Source: Candidatus Binataceae bacterium | Lineage (GTDB): Bacteria; Desulfobacterota; Binatia; Binatales; Binataceae | Assembly: GCA_035308025.1 (NCBI GenBank) | Contig: DATGHL010000030.1 | Location: 1 to 52,945 of the forward strand | DNA: 52,945 bases | Reading direction: 5' to 3' | The notes under the pieces: generated by a model | Told to the model about the DNA's origin: nothing | Seen by the model: the letters and a program-made list of their open reading frames with translations, nothing else | The model's database searches: none | Shown: piece by piece, positions 44,093 through 51,813 of the stretch | How positions within the stretch are numbered: the first letter of the stretch is position 1 | Layout of the letters: each line of letters starts with the position of its first letter | Position numbers and translations under genes: made by a program

Positions 44093-44845
44093 GTGGCGGA
44101 AAGAAGGAAGTTGCATCTTGCGCGGCTGAGCTTGGCCGCGCTTGGTCTCGGCATCCTGATCGCACTTGCCGGATGCGGTGCTCCTGCGGAGGTAACCGCG
44201 TCCGCGGCCAGCGCAATCGGTACCGGCGGCACTCATACCGTCAGTCGCGGCGAAACCATTTACCATATCGCGCATGAGTACGGGGTCAGCCCCGATCGTC
44301 TAATCGCAGTAAACCATCTGACTCGTCCAGAAAACCTCTACGTTGGCGAGGTTTTGGTGATCCCTGGCCGGATGTCTGAGGCATCGGCGTTAGGTTTCAG
44401 TGATCCCTGGTCGGTTGCGCCTGCCGATCGACAATTTGCGTGGCCAGTATTAGCGGGCGTGGTCTCATCGCCGTTCGGAATGCGCAACGGGGTGATGCAC
44501 GATGGGGTCGATATCGCGGCGCCCGCTGGAACTCCCGTATGCGCTGCCGACGACGGCCGTGTGGTCTTCTCCGGACGACTGCATGGCTATGGCAATGTCG
44601 TAATTGTGCAACATGTGGACGCCTACATAACGGTGTACGGGCACAATCGGCGCAACCTCGTGAGTGAGGGCGAGCGCATCGGCAAGGGACGCGAGATCGC
44701 CGAGCTGGGCGCGAGCGGCCGCGCCTCCGGTCCCAACCTGCACTTCGAGGTCCGCTATCACAATCATCCGCAGAACCCGCTCGCTTATCTGCCGGCGCCG
44801 GGACCCGCCAGCGGGATCAGCTTTGCCCGCAACGGCGGCTCCTAG
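44093..44845 (+). CDS. LysM + M23 peptidase-fold lipoprotein (NlpD-like)
   Basis: A 250-residue lipoprotein: lipobox LAGC (Cys28), a LysM peptidoglycan-binding domain (47-92, HTVSRGETIYHIAHEYGVSP), then an M23/LytM domain (~115-240). Metal ligands His136 and Asp140 (MHDGVD), His184 (YGHN) and the last histidine, His217, remain, but the first residue of the HxH pair is Asn215 (PNLHFEV). E. coli NlpD also has a degenerate pair and acts as an amidase activator in cell division, so this is probably a regulator or weak hydrolase. It uses a GTG start. Confidence 0.87.
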   Translation: MAERRKLHLARLSLAALGLGILIALAGCGAPAEVTASAASAIGTGGTHTVSRGETIYHIAHEYGVSPDRLIAVNHLTRPENLYVGEVLVIPGRMSEASALGFSDPWSVAPADRQFAWPVLAGVVSSPFGMRNGVMHDGVDIAAPAGTPVCAADDGRVVFSGRLHGYGNVVIVQHVDAYITVYGHNRRNLVSEGERIGKGREIAELGASGRASGPNLHFEVRYHNHPQNPLAYLPAPGPASGISFARNGGS

Positions 44846-44934
44846 TATTTTGGTTGACCTGATCGGCCGTGCGTTGGCTCGGTCGGGAAGTCAAATAGTG
44901 AATGCATCTCTAGCGCAAGGGAGCGCCGCGCAGC

Positions 44935-45459
44935 ATGTTGTCCGCCGAAGAACTCAAGCAGCTCGTCCGTAACATTCCGGACTTTCCTCAGCCCGGAATC
45001 CTGTTTCGAGATATCACGCCGCTGATCGGCGACGCCGAGGGACTGGCCGCGCTGATTGACCGGATCGCCGAACCCTGGCTGGGCAAGATTGATCGCGTGG
45101 TGGGGATCGAATCGCGCGGTTTTATCGTTGGCGCACCGGTCGCCTACCGCCTCGGAGTCGGCCTCACGATCGCACGCAAACCCGGCAAACTGCCTTTCAG
45201 CACCCTGTCGGAGAGTTACGAGCTTGAATACGGGAGCGCGTCGCTGCAGATGCATCAGGACAGCTTCGCCGAGCGTTCACGCGTGCTGATAGTTGACGAT
45301 CTTCTGGCCACCGGCGGCACCGCACAGGCAGCCGTCCGGCTGGTCACGCAGCTTGGCGCCGAAGTCGCGGGCTGCGCCTTCGTGATCGAGCTGAAGGCGC
45401 TCGGTGGCCGCCAGCGCCTCGCACCGCTCAATTGCGCGGCGCTGATCGAATACGATTAA
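44935..45459 (+). CDS. apt: Adenine phosphoribosyltransferase
   Basis: A 174-residue purine salvage enzyme that joins adenine to PRPP to give AMP. The start MLSAEELKQLVRNIPDFPQP and GILFRDITPLIGD are classic for Apt. The PRPP-binding motif is VLIVDDLLATGGTA (117-130, Asp121/Asp122), and GIESRGFIVGAPVA and ARKPGKLP complete the active site. Length and motifs match the family fully. It lies before the cation transporter gene on the same strand. Confidence 0.96.
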   Translation: MLSAEELKQLVRNIPDFPQPGILFRDITPLIGDAEGLAALIDRIAEPWLGKIDRVVGIESRGFIVGAPVAYRLGVGLTIARKPGKLPFSTLSESYELEYGSASLQMHQDSFAERSRVLIVDDLLATGGTAQAAVRLVTQLGAEVAGCAFVIELKALGGRQRLAPLNCAALIEYD

Positions 45460-45515
45460 GCGAACGCGCGCCATCAAACGGCCGGCGCGACGACCAACAA
45501 TCCGACAGCAAACCC

Positions 45516-46421
45516 GTGAAAGACGCGCACGACCATCGTCTCGAAGCTGGCAGCGACAGTGGCCGAATCCGCATCGTATTGACGATCACGATCGTCTATT
45601 TCGCCACCGAATTGACTGGCGGCTTTTACGCCAACAGTCTCGCCCTGATGACCGACGCGATCCACATGCTCACCGATATTGCCGCGCTGTGCATGAGTCT
45701 CTTCACGCTGTGGATTTCGGCGCGCCCGGCCAATTCGGACAAGAGCTACGGCTACCTGCGTGCGGAAATCCTGGGCGCTTTGTTCAACGGGCTATTCCTG
45801 TGGATGCTGGTCGCATTTATCTGGTTCGAAGCGGCGCAACGCCTGCGCGATCCGCCGCACGTTCGGGCCGCGGTGGTTATAGCGATCGGGGCAGTCGGGA
45901 TTGTGGTCAACAGCATCTCCGCGTGGCTTACTTTTGGGACGAGTCGCGACGGCCACGCGAATCTCGCCGTGCGCGCGGTACTGATCCATGTCATCTCCGA
46001 CTTGATCGGATGCGCCGGCGTGGTGACTGCGGGCGCGATCACCTATTTCACCGGCTGGCGCGCGGCCGATCCGCTCGTCAGCTTCCTGATCGGCGGCCTG
46101 ATTATTTATGGGTCGTGGGGTTTAATCCGCGACGGCGTGGACATCCTGATGGAATCGACACCGGCGCATATCGATCTGGAGCGGCTGCGCGAAGGCTTGC
46201 TCGCAGTCGCCGGCGCTGAAGAGATTCACGATCTGCACGTCTGGTCGCTGGCCAGCCATCAGCTAGCCCTCTCAGCGCACGCCGTTGTGGCGGGGGCGGG
46301 CGATCAAGATCGCGTGCTCACTGACATGACGGAGTTAATCGAAAGCCAATTCAACATCCATCACATCACCTTGCAGATTGAACGCGACAATCGTAAGGAG
46401 CGCGAGCCCGGTCATTTCTAA
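45516..46421 (+). CDS. Cation diffusion facilitator (CzcD/ZitB type)
   Basis: A 301-residue inner-membrane metal/proton antiporter that exports Zn, Co or similar divalent ions. Six helices are seen; helix 2 has NSLALMTDAIHMLTD and helix 5 has HVISDLIGC, giving the HxxxD pairs that bind the transported metal. The cytoplasmic C-terminal domain has IHDLHVWSLASHQLALSAH. The start is uncertain: the open frame begins at 45432 inside apt, but the GTG at 45516 gives a normal short N-terminus; no strong ribosome binding site is seen for either. Confidence 0.9.
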   Translation: MKDAHDHRLEAGSDSGRIRIVLTITIVYFATELTGGFYANSLALMTDAIHMLTDIAALCMSLFTLWISARPANSDKSYGYLRAEILGALFNGLFLWMLVAFIWFEAAQRLRDPPHVRAAVVIAIGAVGIVVNSISAWLTFGTSRDGHANLAVRAVLIHVISDLIGCAGVVTAGAITYFTGWRAADPLVSFLIGGLIIYGSWGLIRDGVDILMESTPAHIDLERLREGLLAVAGAEEIHDLHVWSLASHQLALSAHAVVAGAGDQDRVLTDMTELIESQFNIHHITLQIERDNRKEREPGHF

Positions 46422-46439
46422 AACCCTCGGACTGGGATT

Positions 46440-46949
46440 ATGACGGTCAACGAGAAGATCGCACTCAGCATTCTCGCCGCCGTCGGGATTCTCGTTCTGC
46501 TAACCCTTATCGCCGCATTTCTGATGATCGGAATGGCGTGGCAGGACTTCGAGAGGTCCGCCGCCGAACGCAGAGGTCCTGCGGCTGCGCGCTCCGGTTT
46601 CGGCTTCGTCAGGTTGGCGCTGGCGCGACGATGCCCGGTATGCGGACGCGGCGCGATCTCGCGTTCGCTGTTTCAAATGAACCAGACGTGTCCGCGATGC
46701 AGCGTGACCTTCTGGAGCAACGAAGGGGAATGGATCGGCCCGGCCGTGATTAACTACAGCGCGGCGCTGGCGGGGGCGCTCGCCGCCTGGGCGCTGCTCG
46801 TCATGTTCGACTGTTCCGCCACGGCACAGATAATCGTGGCTTCATTGGCGGCAGTCGGCGCGGGCGTCATGATCGTCCCGTGGTCGCGGAGCTTCTGGAC
46901 ACTCTTTCTTTATCTAAGCGGTGAAATCCGACCGCACAAAGTGCAGTAA
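46440..46949 (+). CDS. DUF983 family zinc-ribbon membrane protein
   Basis: A 169-residue protein. An N-terminal helix (~10-33) precedes the DUF983 region: ARRCPVCGRGAISRSLFQ and TCPRCSVTF give two CxxC pairs that should bind zinc, followed by EGEWIGPAVINYSAALAGALAAW and a second helix pair. The N-terminal membrane segment is additional to the usual short DUF983 layout. The function is unknown. It lies 18 bases after the cation transporter gene and is convergent with thiE. Confidence 0.85.
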   Translation: MTVNEKIALSILAAVGILVLLTLIAAFLMIGMAWQDFERSAAERRGPAAARSGFGFVRLALARRCPVCGRGAISRSLFQMNQTCPRCSVTFWSNEGEWIGPAVINYSAALAGALAAWALLVMFDCSATAQIIVASLAAVGAGVMIVPWSRSFWTLFLYLSGEIRPHKVQ

Positions 46950-46981
46950 TGCCGAGGCTAGCGTCCGCCCAGGTACCGATG

Positions 46982-47647
46982 CTAATGCGCGGCTGAGAGG
47001 GCGCGCAGCAATGCAATGGTCGCGGTGGCCGGGTCTTCGGCACCGAAGACCGCACCAATGACGGCGGCTCCGCGGGGGCGGTCGCTCCCTGGAGCGGCCA
47101 CCCCCGCCCATCTGTCTATGCGCTCGGTGGTAATGCCGCCGAGCGCATACACGGGCATCGGAGCGCCCGCGTGGGCAGCGGCGAAGAGCGCCGCGACGCC
47201 GCGTCCCGCGCCGGCCGCGGGCTTTGACAGCGGTGAGTAGACCGGCCCGAAAACCGTGAAGTCGGCGCCCGCATGAGCGGCCGCCACGACCTCGCCGGCG
47301 TGGTGCGTCGAGACGCCTATCAGGCGCGACGGTCCGAGGAGGCGGCGTGCATCTGCGACGGCGAACGAGTTCGCCGGCAAATGCACACCGTCGGCCTCTG
47401 CGGCCATCACAACATCGAGGCGATCGTTGACGAGCAGCGGAGCGCCATAGCGCGAGCATAGTTCGCGCAGCGCGCGCGCCAACTCGTAGAGCTCATGCGC
47501 GTCGAGGTCTTTCTCACGTAACTGGACGGCGACAGCGCCCGGGGACGCGATAGTGGAGGCGGCGCGCAGCGCCGCCTCCACTATCGCACGCAGCCCGCCA
47601 TGGCGCGCCGCCAGCTTGCGATCAGTGATCAGGTAGAGTTGGAACAC
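46982..47647 (-). CDS. thiE: Thiamine-phosphate synthase
   Basis: A 221-residue TIM-barrel enzyme joining the hydroxymethylpyrimidine and thiazole halves of thiamine. Motifs: QLYLITDRKLA, VQLREKDL, LLVNDRLDV, ADGVHLP, GVSTHH, FGPVYSPLSKP and YALGGITTERI. The GTG at 47647 fits the normal start; an open frame to 47743 would cross a dispersed repeat. The segment RAASTIASPGAVAVQLREKD is longer than usual, where a perfect 19-bp inverted repeat is embedded. It is the third thiamine gene behind the TPP riboswitch, but 154 bases separate it from thiG. Confidence 0.92.
   Translation of the reverse strand: MFQLYLITDRKLAARHGGLRAIVEAALRAASTIASPGAVAVQLREKDLDAHELYELARALRELCSRYGAPLLVNDRLDVVMAAEADGVHLPANSFAVADARRLLGPSRLIGVSTHHAGEVVAAAHAGADFTVFGPVYSPLSKPAAGAGRGVAALFAAAHAGAPMPVYALGGITTERIDRWAGVAAPGSDRPRGAAVIGAVFGAEDPATATIALLRALSAAH
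47547..47587. repeat. Perfect 19-bp inverted repeat inside thiE
   Basis: The arm GCGATAGTGGAGGCGGCGC (47547-47565) and its exact reverse complement (47569-47587) flank a 3-base loop (GCA). The 41-bp palindrome lies in frame in thiE and encodes residues around IVEAALRAASTIA. Arms this long are very unlikely by chance in coding DNA. Confidence 0.9.
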
Positions 47648-47650
47648 AAG

Positions 47651-47720
47651 TCTGCGAGGTGTAGATATCCGGGATTCTTCGCAATGAGGATTCTTAACAC
47701 AGCTCGCAGACTCGCCTGTT
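47651..47720 (+). repeat. Dispersed intergenic repeat, copy C (partial)
   Basis: Between thiG and thiE: GATTCTTAACACAGCTCGCA followed by GACTCGCCTGTT (47689-47720) matches copies A and B but the GCGCGGCAGC core is missing. On its other side, TCTGCGAG (47651-47658) is the inverted form of the CTCGCAGA in the repeat, making an imperfect hairpin across 47651-47710. Confidence 0.6.
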
Positions 47721-47801
47721 CGGCTGCATTCGCCAAGCCTCACTTCGCCTAGCGAGCCTTCTCTCAGAATGACAAACTGGCTTGCGCGAGTGAAACGGCA
47801 A

Positions 47802-48578
47802 CTAGCGAATCATGCCGCTCAGCGGACTCGACGCGGTCGCATAGAGCTTCATCTCGATGCGACCCGCGCGATACGCCAGCCGCCCAGCCTCCACTCCCAG
47901 GCGGACCGCCCGCGCCATCGCGATCGGATCTTTCGCGGCCGCGATCGCGGAATTCACCAGCAGTCCGTCGCATCCGAGCTCCATCGCTTCGACCGCGTCC
48001 GACGCCGTGCCGACGCCGGCGTCAACAATCACTGGCACGCGCGCCTGCTCGAGAATAATGCGGAGATTGTAGGGATTGCGGATACCCATGCCCGAGCCGA
48101 TCGGCGCGGCTAACGGCATCACGGCCGCGCAACCGATTTCGGCAAGCCGCAGACAGGCGACCGGATCGTCGGTAATGTAGGGCAACACCTTGAAGCCTTC
48201 CTTGACCAGAATCTTTGCCGCCTCGAGCGTCGCCGGAACGTCGGGAAAGAGGGTCTGCTGATCGCCGATTACCTCGAGCTTGACGAGGTCGCCCACCCCC
48301 GCCTCGCGCGCCAGCCGGCAGGTTCGCACAGCTTCTTCGACAGTGTAACAGCCCGCGGTGTTGGGCAGGATTTGATAGCGCGAAGGATCAATATAATCGA
48401 GCAGGTTTTCCTTGCTGGCGTCGGTGATATTCACGCGGCGCACGGCTACCGTGACAATTTCGGCGCCGCTCGCCTCGATGGCAGCCTTGGTTTCCGCGAA
48501 GTCGCGGTACTTACCGGTCCCGACGATCAGCCGCGATTGATAGATGCGGCCCGCCAACTCAAAAGAGTCATTGTTCAT
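47802..48578 (-). CDS. thiG: Thiazole synthase
   Basis: A 258-residue TIM-barrel enzyme that makes the thiazole phosphate carboxylate from deoxyxylulose phosphate, dehydroglycine and ThiS thiocarboxylate. The start is the ATG at 48578, with GAGG 6 bases upstream; a longer frame to 48614 overlaps thiS. Lys100 in [10 protein letters not shown] is the Schiff-base lysine. [35 protein letters not shown] and [13 protein letters not shown] match the family throughout. It follows thiS by 19 bases. Confidence 0.95.
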   Translation of the reverse strand: MNNDSFELAGRIYQSRLIVGTGKYRDFAETKAAIEASGAEIVTVAVRRVNITDASKENLLDYIDPSRYQILPNTAGCYTVEEAVRTCRLAREAGVGDLVKLEVIGDQQTLFPDVPATLEAAKILVKEGFKVLPYITDDPVACLRLAEIGCAAVMPLAAPIGSGMGIRNPYNLRIILEQARVPVIVDAGVGTASDAVEAMELGCDGLLVNSAIAAAKDPIAMARAVRLGVEAGRLAYRAGRIEMKLYATASSPLSGMIR

Positions 48579-48597
48579 TTCAGCCTCGCAGGGCAAT

Positions 48598-48819
48598 TCA
48601 CCCGCCGCCGACAAAGTTCACGATCTCAACCTTATCGCCGGGCCGGAGCACGACGGCGTCCCAGTCAGCTTTGGGTATCACGACTTGATTTATTTCCACG
48701 GCAACACGGCCGCGCCGCAGGTTCAAGTGGTCGAAGAGGGCGGTCAGCCGCGCATCATCGGCAACCGCGTGGGGCTCGCCGTTGAGCACGACTTGGAAGC
48801 TGTCGGTGTTGGATGCCAT
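48598..48819 (-). CDS. thiS: Sulfur carrier protein ThiS
   Basis: A 73-residue ubiquitin-fold carrier whose C-terminal glycine is converted to a thiocarboxylate for thiazole synthesis. It ends NFVGGG, the required diglycine terminus (with an extra Gly, common in the family), and has [12 protein letters not shown] just before. The start is ATG 48819 ([15 protein letters not shown]); the open frame upstream to 48876 lies in the riboswitch expression platform. It is the first gene of the thi operon. Confidence 0.93.
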   Translation of the reverse strand: MASNTDSFQVVLNGEPHAVADDARLTALFDHLNLRRGRVAVEINQVVIPKADWDAVVLRPGDKVEIVNFVGGG

Positions 48820-48821
48820 GA

Positions 48822-48876
48822 GGCCGTTTCTCAGAATTTTCTGGGAAGCGGCCCCGGTGGAACACGATCGTTCCAC
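48822..48876 (-). promoter_or_regulatory. Expression platform between TPP aptamer and thiS
   Basis: Two possible hairpins: GTGGAAC/GTTCCAC (48857-48876) and GGCCG/CGGCC (48822-48826 with 48849-48853). The second lies directly before the thiS ATG, so it could close the translation start when TPP is bound. No U-tract is seen, which favours control of translation rather than termination. Confidence 0.5.
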
Positions 48877-48883
48877 AAAGTCG

Positions 48884-48966
48884 GCTTCCCTCCGCCGGTA
48901 TTATCCGGATCAGGTTCAAGGGGTTCTCGAGCGAGTTCTCAGTGCTTGCGCACACCCCCAGCCTGG
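48884..48966 (-). ncRNA. TPP (THI-box) riboswitch
   Basis: On the minus strand the aptamer runs GGGGGTG ... CACTGAGAAC ... then CCCTTGAACCTGATCCGGAT and AATACCGGCGGAGGGAA, matching the conserved THI-box elements (GGGGUGC, CUGAGA, ACCUGAUC, AAUxCCxGCGxAGGGA). It lies about 65 bases ahead of thiS and should lower thiSGE expression when thiamine pyrophosphate is plentiful. Confidence 0.95.
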
Positions 48967-48970
48967 ATTC

Positions 48971-49000
48971 CTTATATCACCGCGTGCGAAATTTTGTCAA
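48971..49000 (-). promoter_or_regulatory. Sigma-70 promoter of the thi operon
   Basis: A perfect -35 box TTGACA (48995-49000, reading minus) and a -10 box TATAAG (48971-48976) with 18 bases between them. Transcription would start near 48964, exactly at the 5' edge of the riboswitch. The -35 box nearly touches the alr start region on the other strand. Confidence 0.75.
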
Positions 49001-49002
49001 AA

Positions 49003-50163
49003 ATGGTCCAGACGACGGGCGGGCACTTTTCGACGATGCGAGATGACAGCGGGCGGCCGACTGTAGCCGAAATCGATCGGGCAGCGCTGCGCGCCAATTA
49101 TCGCGCGCTCGCCGCCTACACCAACGGCGCAAACATCATGGCGGTGGTCAAGGCTGACGCTTACGGGCATGGCGCGGTCGAGGCTGCGCGAGTGCTGCGC
49201 GATCAGGGTTGCGGGCATTTTGGCGTCGCCACGATCGAGGAGGCGCGCGAGTTGCGCGCCGCCGGCGTGCGCGAGCGGCTCTATCTGCTGGGCGGGTTCT
49301 TCGCGGCGCAGGCCGAGCTGATTGCTGAACTCGATCTGACGGCGGCGATCTTCGATCCTGCGCTGATCGAGCCGCTCGACCGGGCGTCGGCTCGCGCCGG
49401 CCGCGGCGCCCTGCGGGTTCATCTCAAGCTCGATACGGGAGCGACCCGCCTCGGGATCCTGCCGGCTGATCTCGATGCGGCGATCACACTGATGAAGCGG
49501 GCGCGCGCGCTGTGCTTCGAGGGCGCTTTCACGCTGCTCGCCAGCGCGGCCGATCCAGCCAGCCCGGTGACCGACCGGCAGCTCGCGATTTTTCATGACG
49601 CCATCGCACGACTGCGAGCGGCCGGATTCGCGCTGGCGGTAAATCACGTCGCGAACTCGGCGGCGATTGTGCTGCGCCCGGATGCTCATCTGAATCTGAT
49701 GCGCCCCGGGCTCGCGCTCTATGGCCTGCCGCCGGTGCAGGCGGTCCGCGAGCGGATCGAACTGACACCGGTGATGACCTTCAAGACGCGGCTGATGCAG
49801 CTCAAACGGGTGCCCGCCGCAACCGGCGTCAGCTATGGCCATACGTTCACGACCTCGCGCGCGAGCACGATCGGGGTGCTGCCGGTGGGCTATGCCGACG
49901 GCTACCGACGGGGTTTGCAGCATGGCGGCGAAGTGCTGATCCGGGGACGGCGCGCACCCGTGGTCGGCGCGATCTGCATGGACTTGACGATGGTCGATCT
50001 GACCGGTGTCGCGGAGGCGCGGGTCGGTGACGAAGTGATTCTGTGGGGGACCAGTGGCGGGACGATCCTGAGCGTCAACGATGTCGCGCGCATCGCACGG
50101 ACTATCTCATATGAGATGCTCTGCACGGTCGGCCGCCGCGTTGCGCGGGTCTATCTGAATTGA
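49003..50163 (+). CDS. alr: Alanine racemase
   Basis: A 386-residue PLP enzyme converting L- to D-alanine for peptidoglycan. The PLP lysine is Lys50 in IMAVVKADAYGHG; the second catalytic tyrosine is in GVSYGHTF, and VLPVGYADGYRRGL and GAICMDLTMVDLT follow the family. The start is ATG 49003 or ATG 49036 (MRDDSGRPT); neither has a clear ribosome binding site, and the first lies only 3 bases from the thi -35 box. Divergent from thiS; its own promoter must lie within or before the riboswitch DNA. Confidence 0.94.
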   Translation: MVQTTGGHFSTMRDDSGRPTVAEIDRAALRANYRALAAYTNGANIMAVVKADAYGHGAVEAARVLRDQGCGHFGVATIEEARELRAAGVRERLYLLGGFFAAQAELIAELDLTAAIFDPALIEPLDRASARAGRGALRVHLKLDTGATRLGILPADLDAAITLMKRARALCFEGAFTLLASAADPASPVTDRQLAIFHDAIARLRAAGFALAVNHVANSAAIVLRPDAHLNLMRPGLALYGLPPVQAVRERIELTPVMTFKTRLMQLKRVPAATGVSYGHTFTTSRASTIGVLPVGYADGYRRGLQHGGEVLIRGRRAPVVGAICMDLTMVDLTGVAEARVGDEVILWGTSGGTILSVNDVARIARTISYEMLCTVGRRVARVYLN

Positions 50164-50176
50164 AAGGATGACGCCC

Positions 50177-51793
50177 ATGCCTTCCGACAAGGTCATGTCT
50201 TCCGACAAGATCAAGTCCCCAGACAACCTCAAACCCACCGACAAGATTAAAATCGGCCGCGCGCTGCTTGGCGTTTCAGATAAGGCGGGCTTGGCTGATT
50301 TCGCGCGCACACTCGAGCGTCACGGGATCGAGTTGATTTCGACTGGCGGGACCAAGGCGGCGCTCGAAGGCGCGGGGGTCAAGGTGCGGGCGGTAGAGGA
50401 TTTCACGGGCTTTCCGGAGATTCTCGATGGTCGCGTCAAGACGCTGCATCCAAAGATCCACGGCGGCATCCTCGCGCGGCGCGACCAACCGGCGCATCGC
50501 CGACAGATGGCGGAGCATCAGCTTCAGCCGATCGACCTCGTCGTGGTGAATTTCTATCCATTCGAGGATACGGTCGCGAAAGCCGATGTGAGCCGCGAGG
50601 AGGCGATCGAAAATATCGATATCGGCGGTCCGGCGATGGTGCGGGCGGCGGCAAAGAACTACGCGGACGTAGCGGTGGTCGTCGATCCGGGGGACTATGC
50701 GGCGCTCGCCGCGGAGCTGGAAAGCAACGACGGCGCGCTCGGCGCGGCGACCCGCTGGCGGCTAATGCGCAAGGCTTTCGCGCGGGTCGCGGCTTACGAC
50801 TGCGCGATCGCGAACTACCTCGGCGCGGCAGGCGACGAGGCGGCGCCTCTGGGCGCGAGCTTCAGCCTCACGCTGGAGCGCACGCAGGCACTGCGCTATG
50901 GCGAGAATCCTCATCAGCGCGGCGCGCTGTATGGAGATTTTCATCGCGTCGCCGAACAATTGCACGGCCGCGAGCTTTCCTTCAACAACGTTTTCGATAT
51001 CAGCTCGGCGCTCAACCTGATGGCCGATTTCAGCGACTATCGCGAAGCCGTGGTCGCGATTCTCAAACACAACACGCCCTGCGGCGTGGGCGTCGGCGCG
51101 ACCCTCAAGGCAGCGTGGGACAAGGCCTTCGCCACCGATCCGGATTCGCCGTTCGGCGGGATCATAATCGCGAACCGGCCGTGGGACCTCGAATTCGCGC
51201 GCGCCGTCGACGAACTCTTCACGGAGGTTTTGATCGGGCCGGATTTTCCCGCCGAGGTGATCGACTTCTTGCGCAAGAAGAAGAACCGCCGCCTGATGCG
51301 CTGTCATCCGGAGCGCATCAGACGCGACGAACTCGACCTGCGCAAAGTCGTCGGCGGCCTGCTGGTGCAGACCGCCGATCTGAGCCTCGAGGATGCGCGC
51401 GCGGGCAAAGTGGTCACGCAGCGGAGGCCCTCGGAGGACGAACTCGACGCGATGAATTTCGGGATCCGGGTTTGCAAGCATATCAAGTCCAATGCGATCG
51501 CTTTCGTCAATGCTGATCGCACACTCGCGGTCGGCGGCGGCGCGACCTCGCGGATCGATCCGGTATATGCGGCGCGCGAAAAGGCGGCGCGCCTTGGCGT
51601 TGCGCTGCGCGGTTCGGTGCTGGTCTCGGAAGCGCTCTTCCCCTTCCCCGATGGACCGACGCTGGCGGCCGAAGCCGGCGCCACCGCGATCGCGCAGCCC
51701 GGCGGCTCGGCGCGCGACGACGAAGTGATCGCTGCGGCCGATCGGCTCGGTCTCGCGATGGTCTTTACCGGCGTGAGGCATTTCCGCCATTAA
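50177..51793 (+). CDS. purH: Bifunctional AICAR transformylase / IMP cyclohydrolase
   Basis: A 538-residue enzyme for the last two steps of IMP synthesis. The N-terminal IMP cyclohydrolase begins at ALLGVSDKAGLADFARTL and has STGGTKAAL, GRVKTLHPKIHGGIL and DIGGPAMVRAAAKN; the C-terminal transformylase has the catalytic motif LKHNTPCG and ends VFTGVRHFRH. Start ATG 50177 lies 8 bases after AAAGG. Before the cyclohydrolase there is an unusual ~25-residue extension made of SDKxK-type repeats. It follows alr by 13 bases and may share its transcript. Confidence 0.95.
   Translation: MPSDKVMSSDKIKSPDNLKPTDKIKIGRALLGVSDKAGLADFARTLERHGIELISTGGTKAALEGAGVKVRAVEDFTGFPEILDGRVKTLHPKIHGGILARRDQPAHRRQMAEHQLQPIDLVVVNFYPFEDTVAKADVSREEAIENIDIGGPAMVRAAAKNYADVAVVVDPGDYAALAAELESNDGALGAATRWRLMRKAFARVAAYDCAIANYLGAAGDEAAPLGASFSLTLERTQALRYGENPHQRGALYGDFHRVAEQLHGRELSFNNVFDISSALNLMADFSDYREAVVAILKHNTPCGVGVGATLKAAWDKAFATDPDSPFGGIIIANRPWDLEFARAVDELFTEVLIGPDFPAEVIDFLRKKKNRRLMRCHPERIRRDELDLRKVVGGLLVQTADLSLEDARAGKVVTQRRPSEDELDAMNFGIRVCKHIKSNAIAFVNADRTLAVGGGATSRIDPVYAAREKAARLGVALRGSVLVSEALFPFPDGPTLAAEAGATAIAQPGGSARDDEVIAAADRLGLAMVFTGVRHFRH
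50181..50252 (+). repeat. Short degenerate tandem repeat at the purH 5' end
   Basis: Four imperfect 15-21-base units encode PSDKVMS, SDKIKS, PDNLKP and TDKIKI. They sit between the start codon and the conserved enzyme domain, so they add a charged, probably disordered N-terminal tail. Confidence 0.6.
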
Positions 51794-51813
51794 CCCTGAA
51801 CGGCGAGCGCGCT

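Noticed and set aside
50762..51790. 342-codon minus-strand frame
   Set aside because: Antisense to purH, Arg/Ala/Asp-rich, with no recognisable family.
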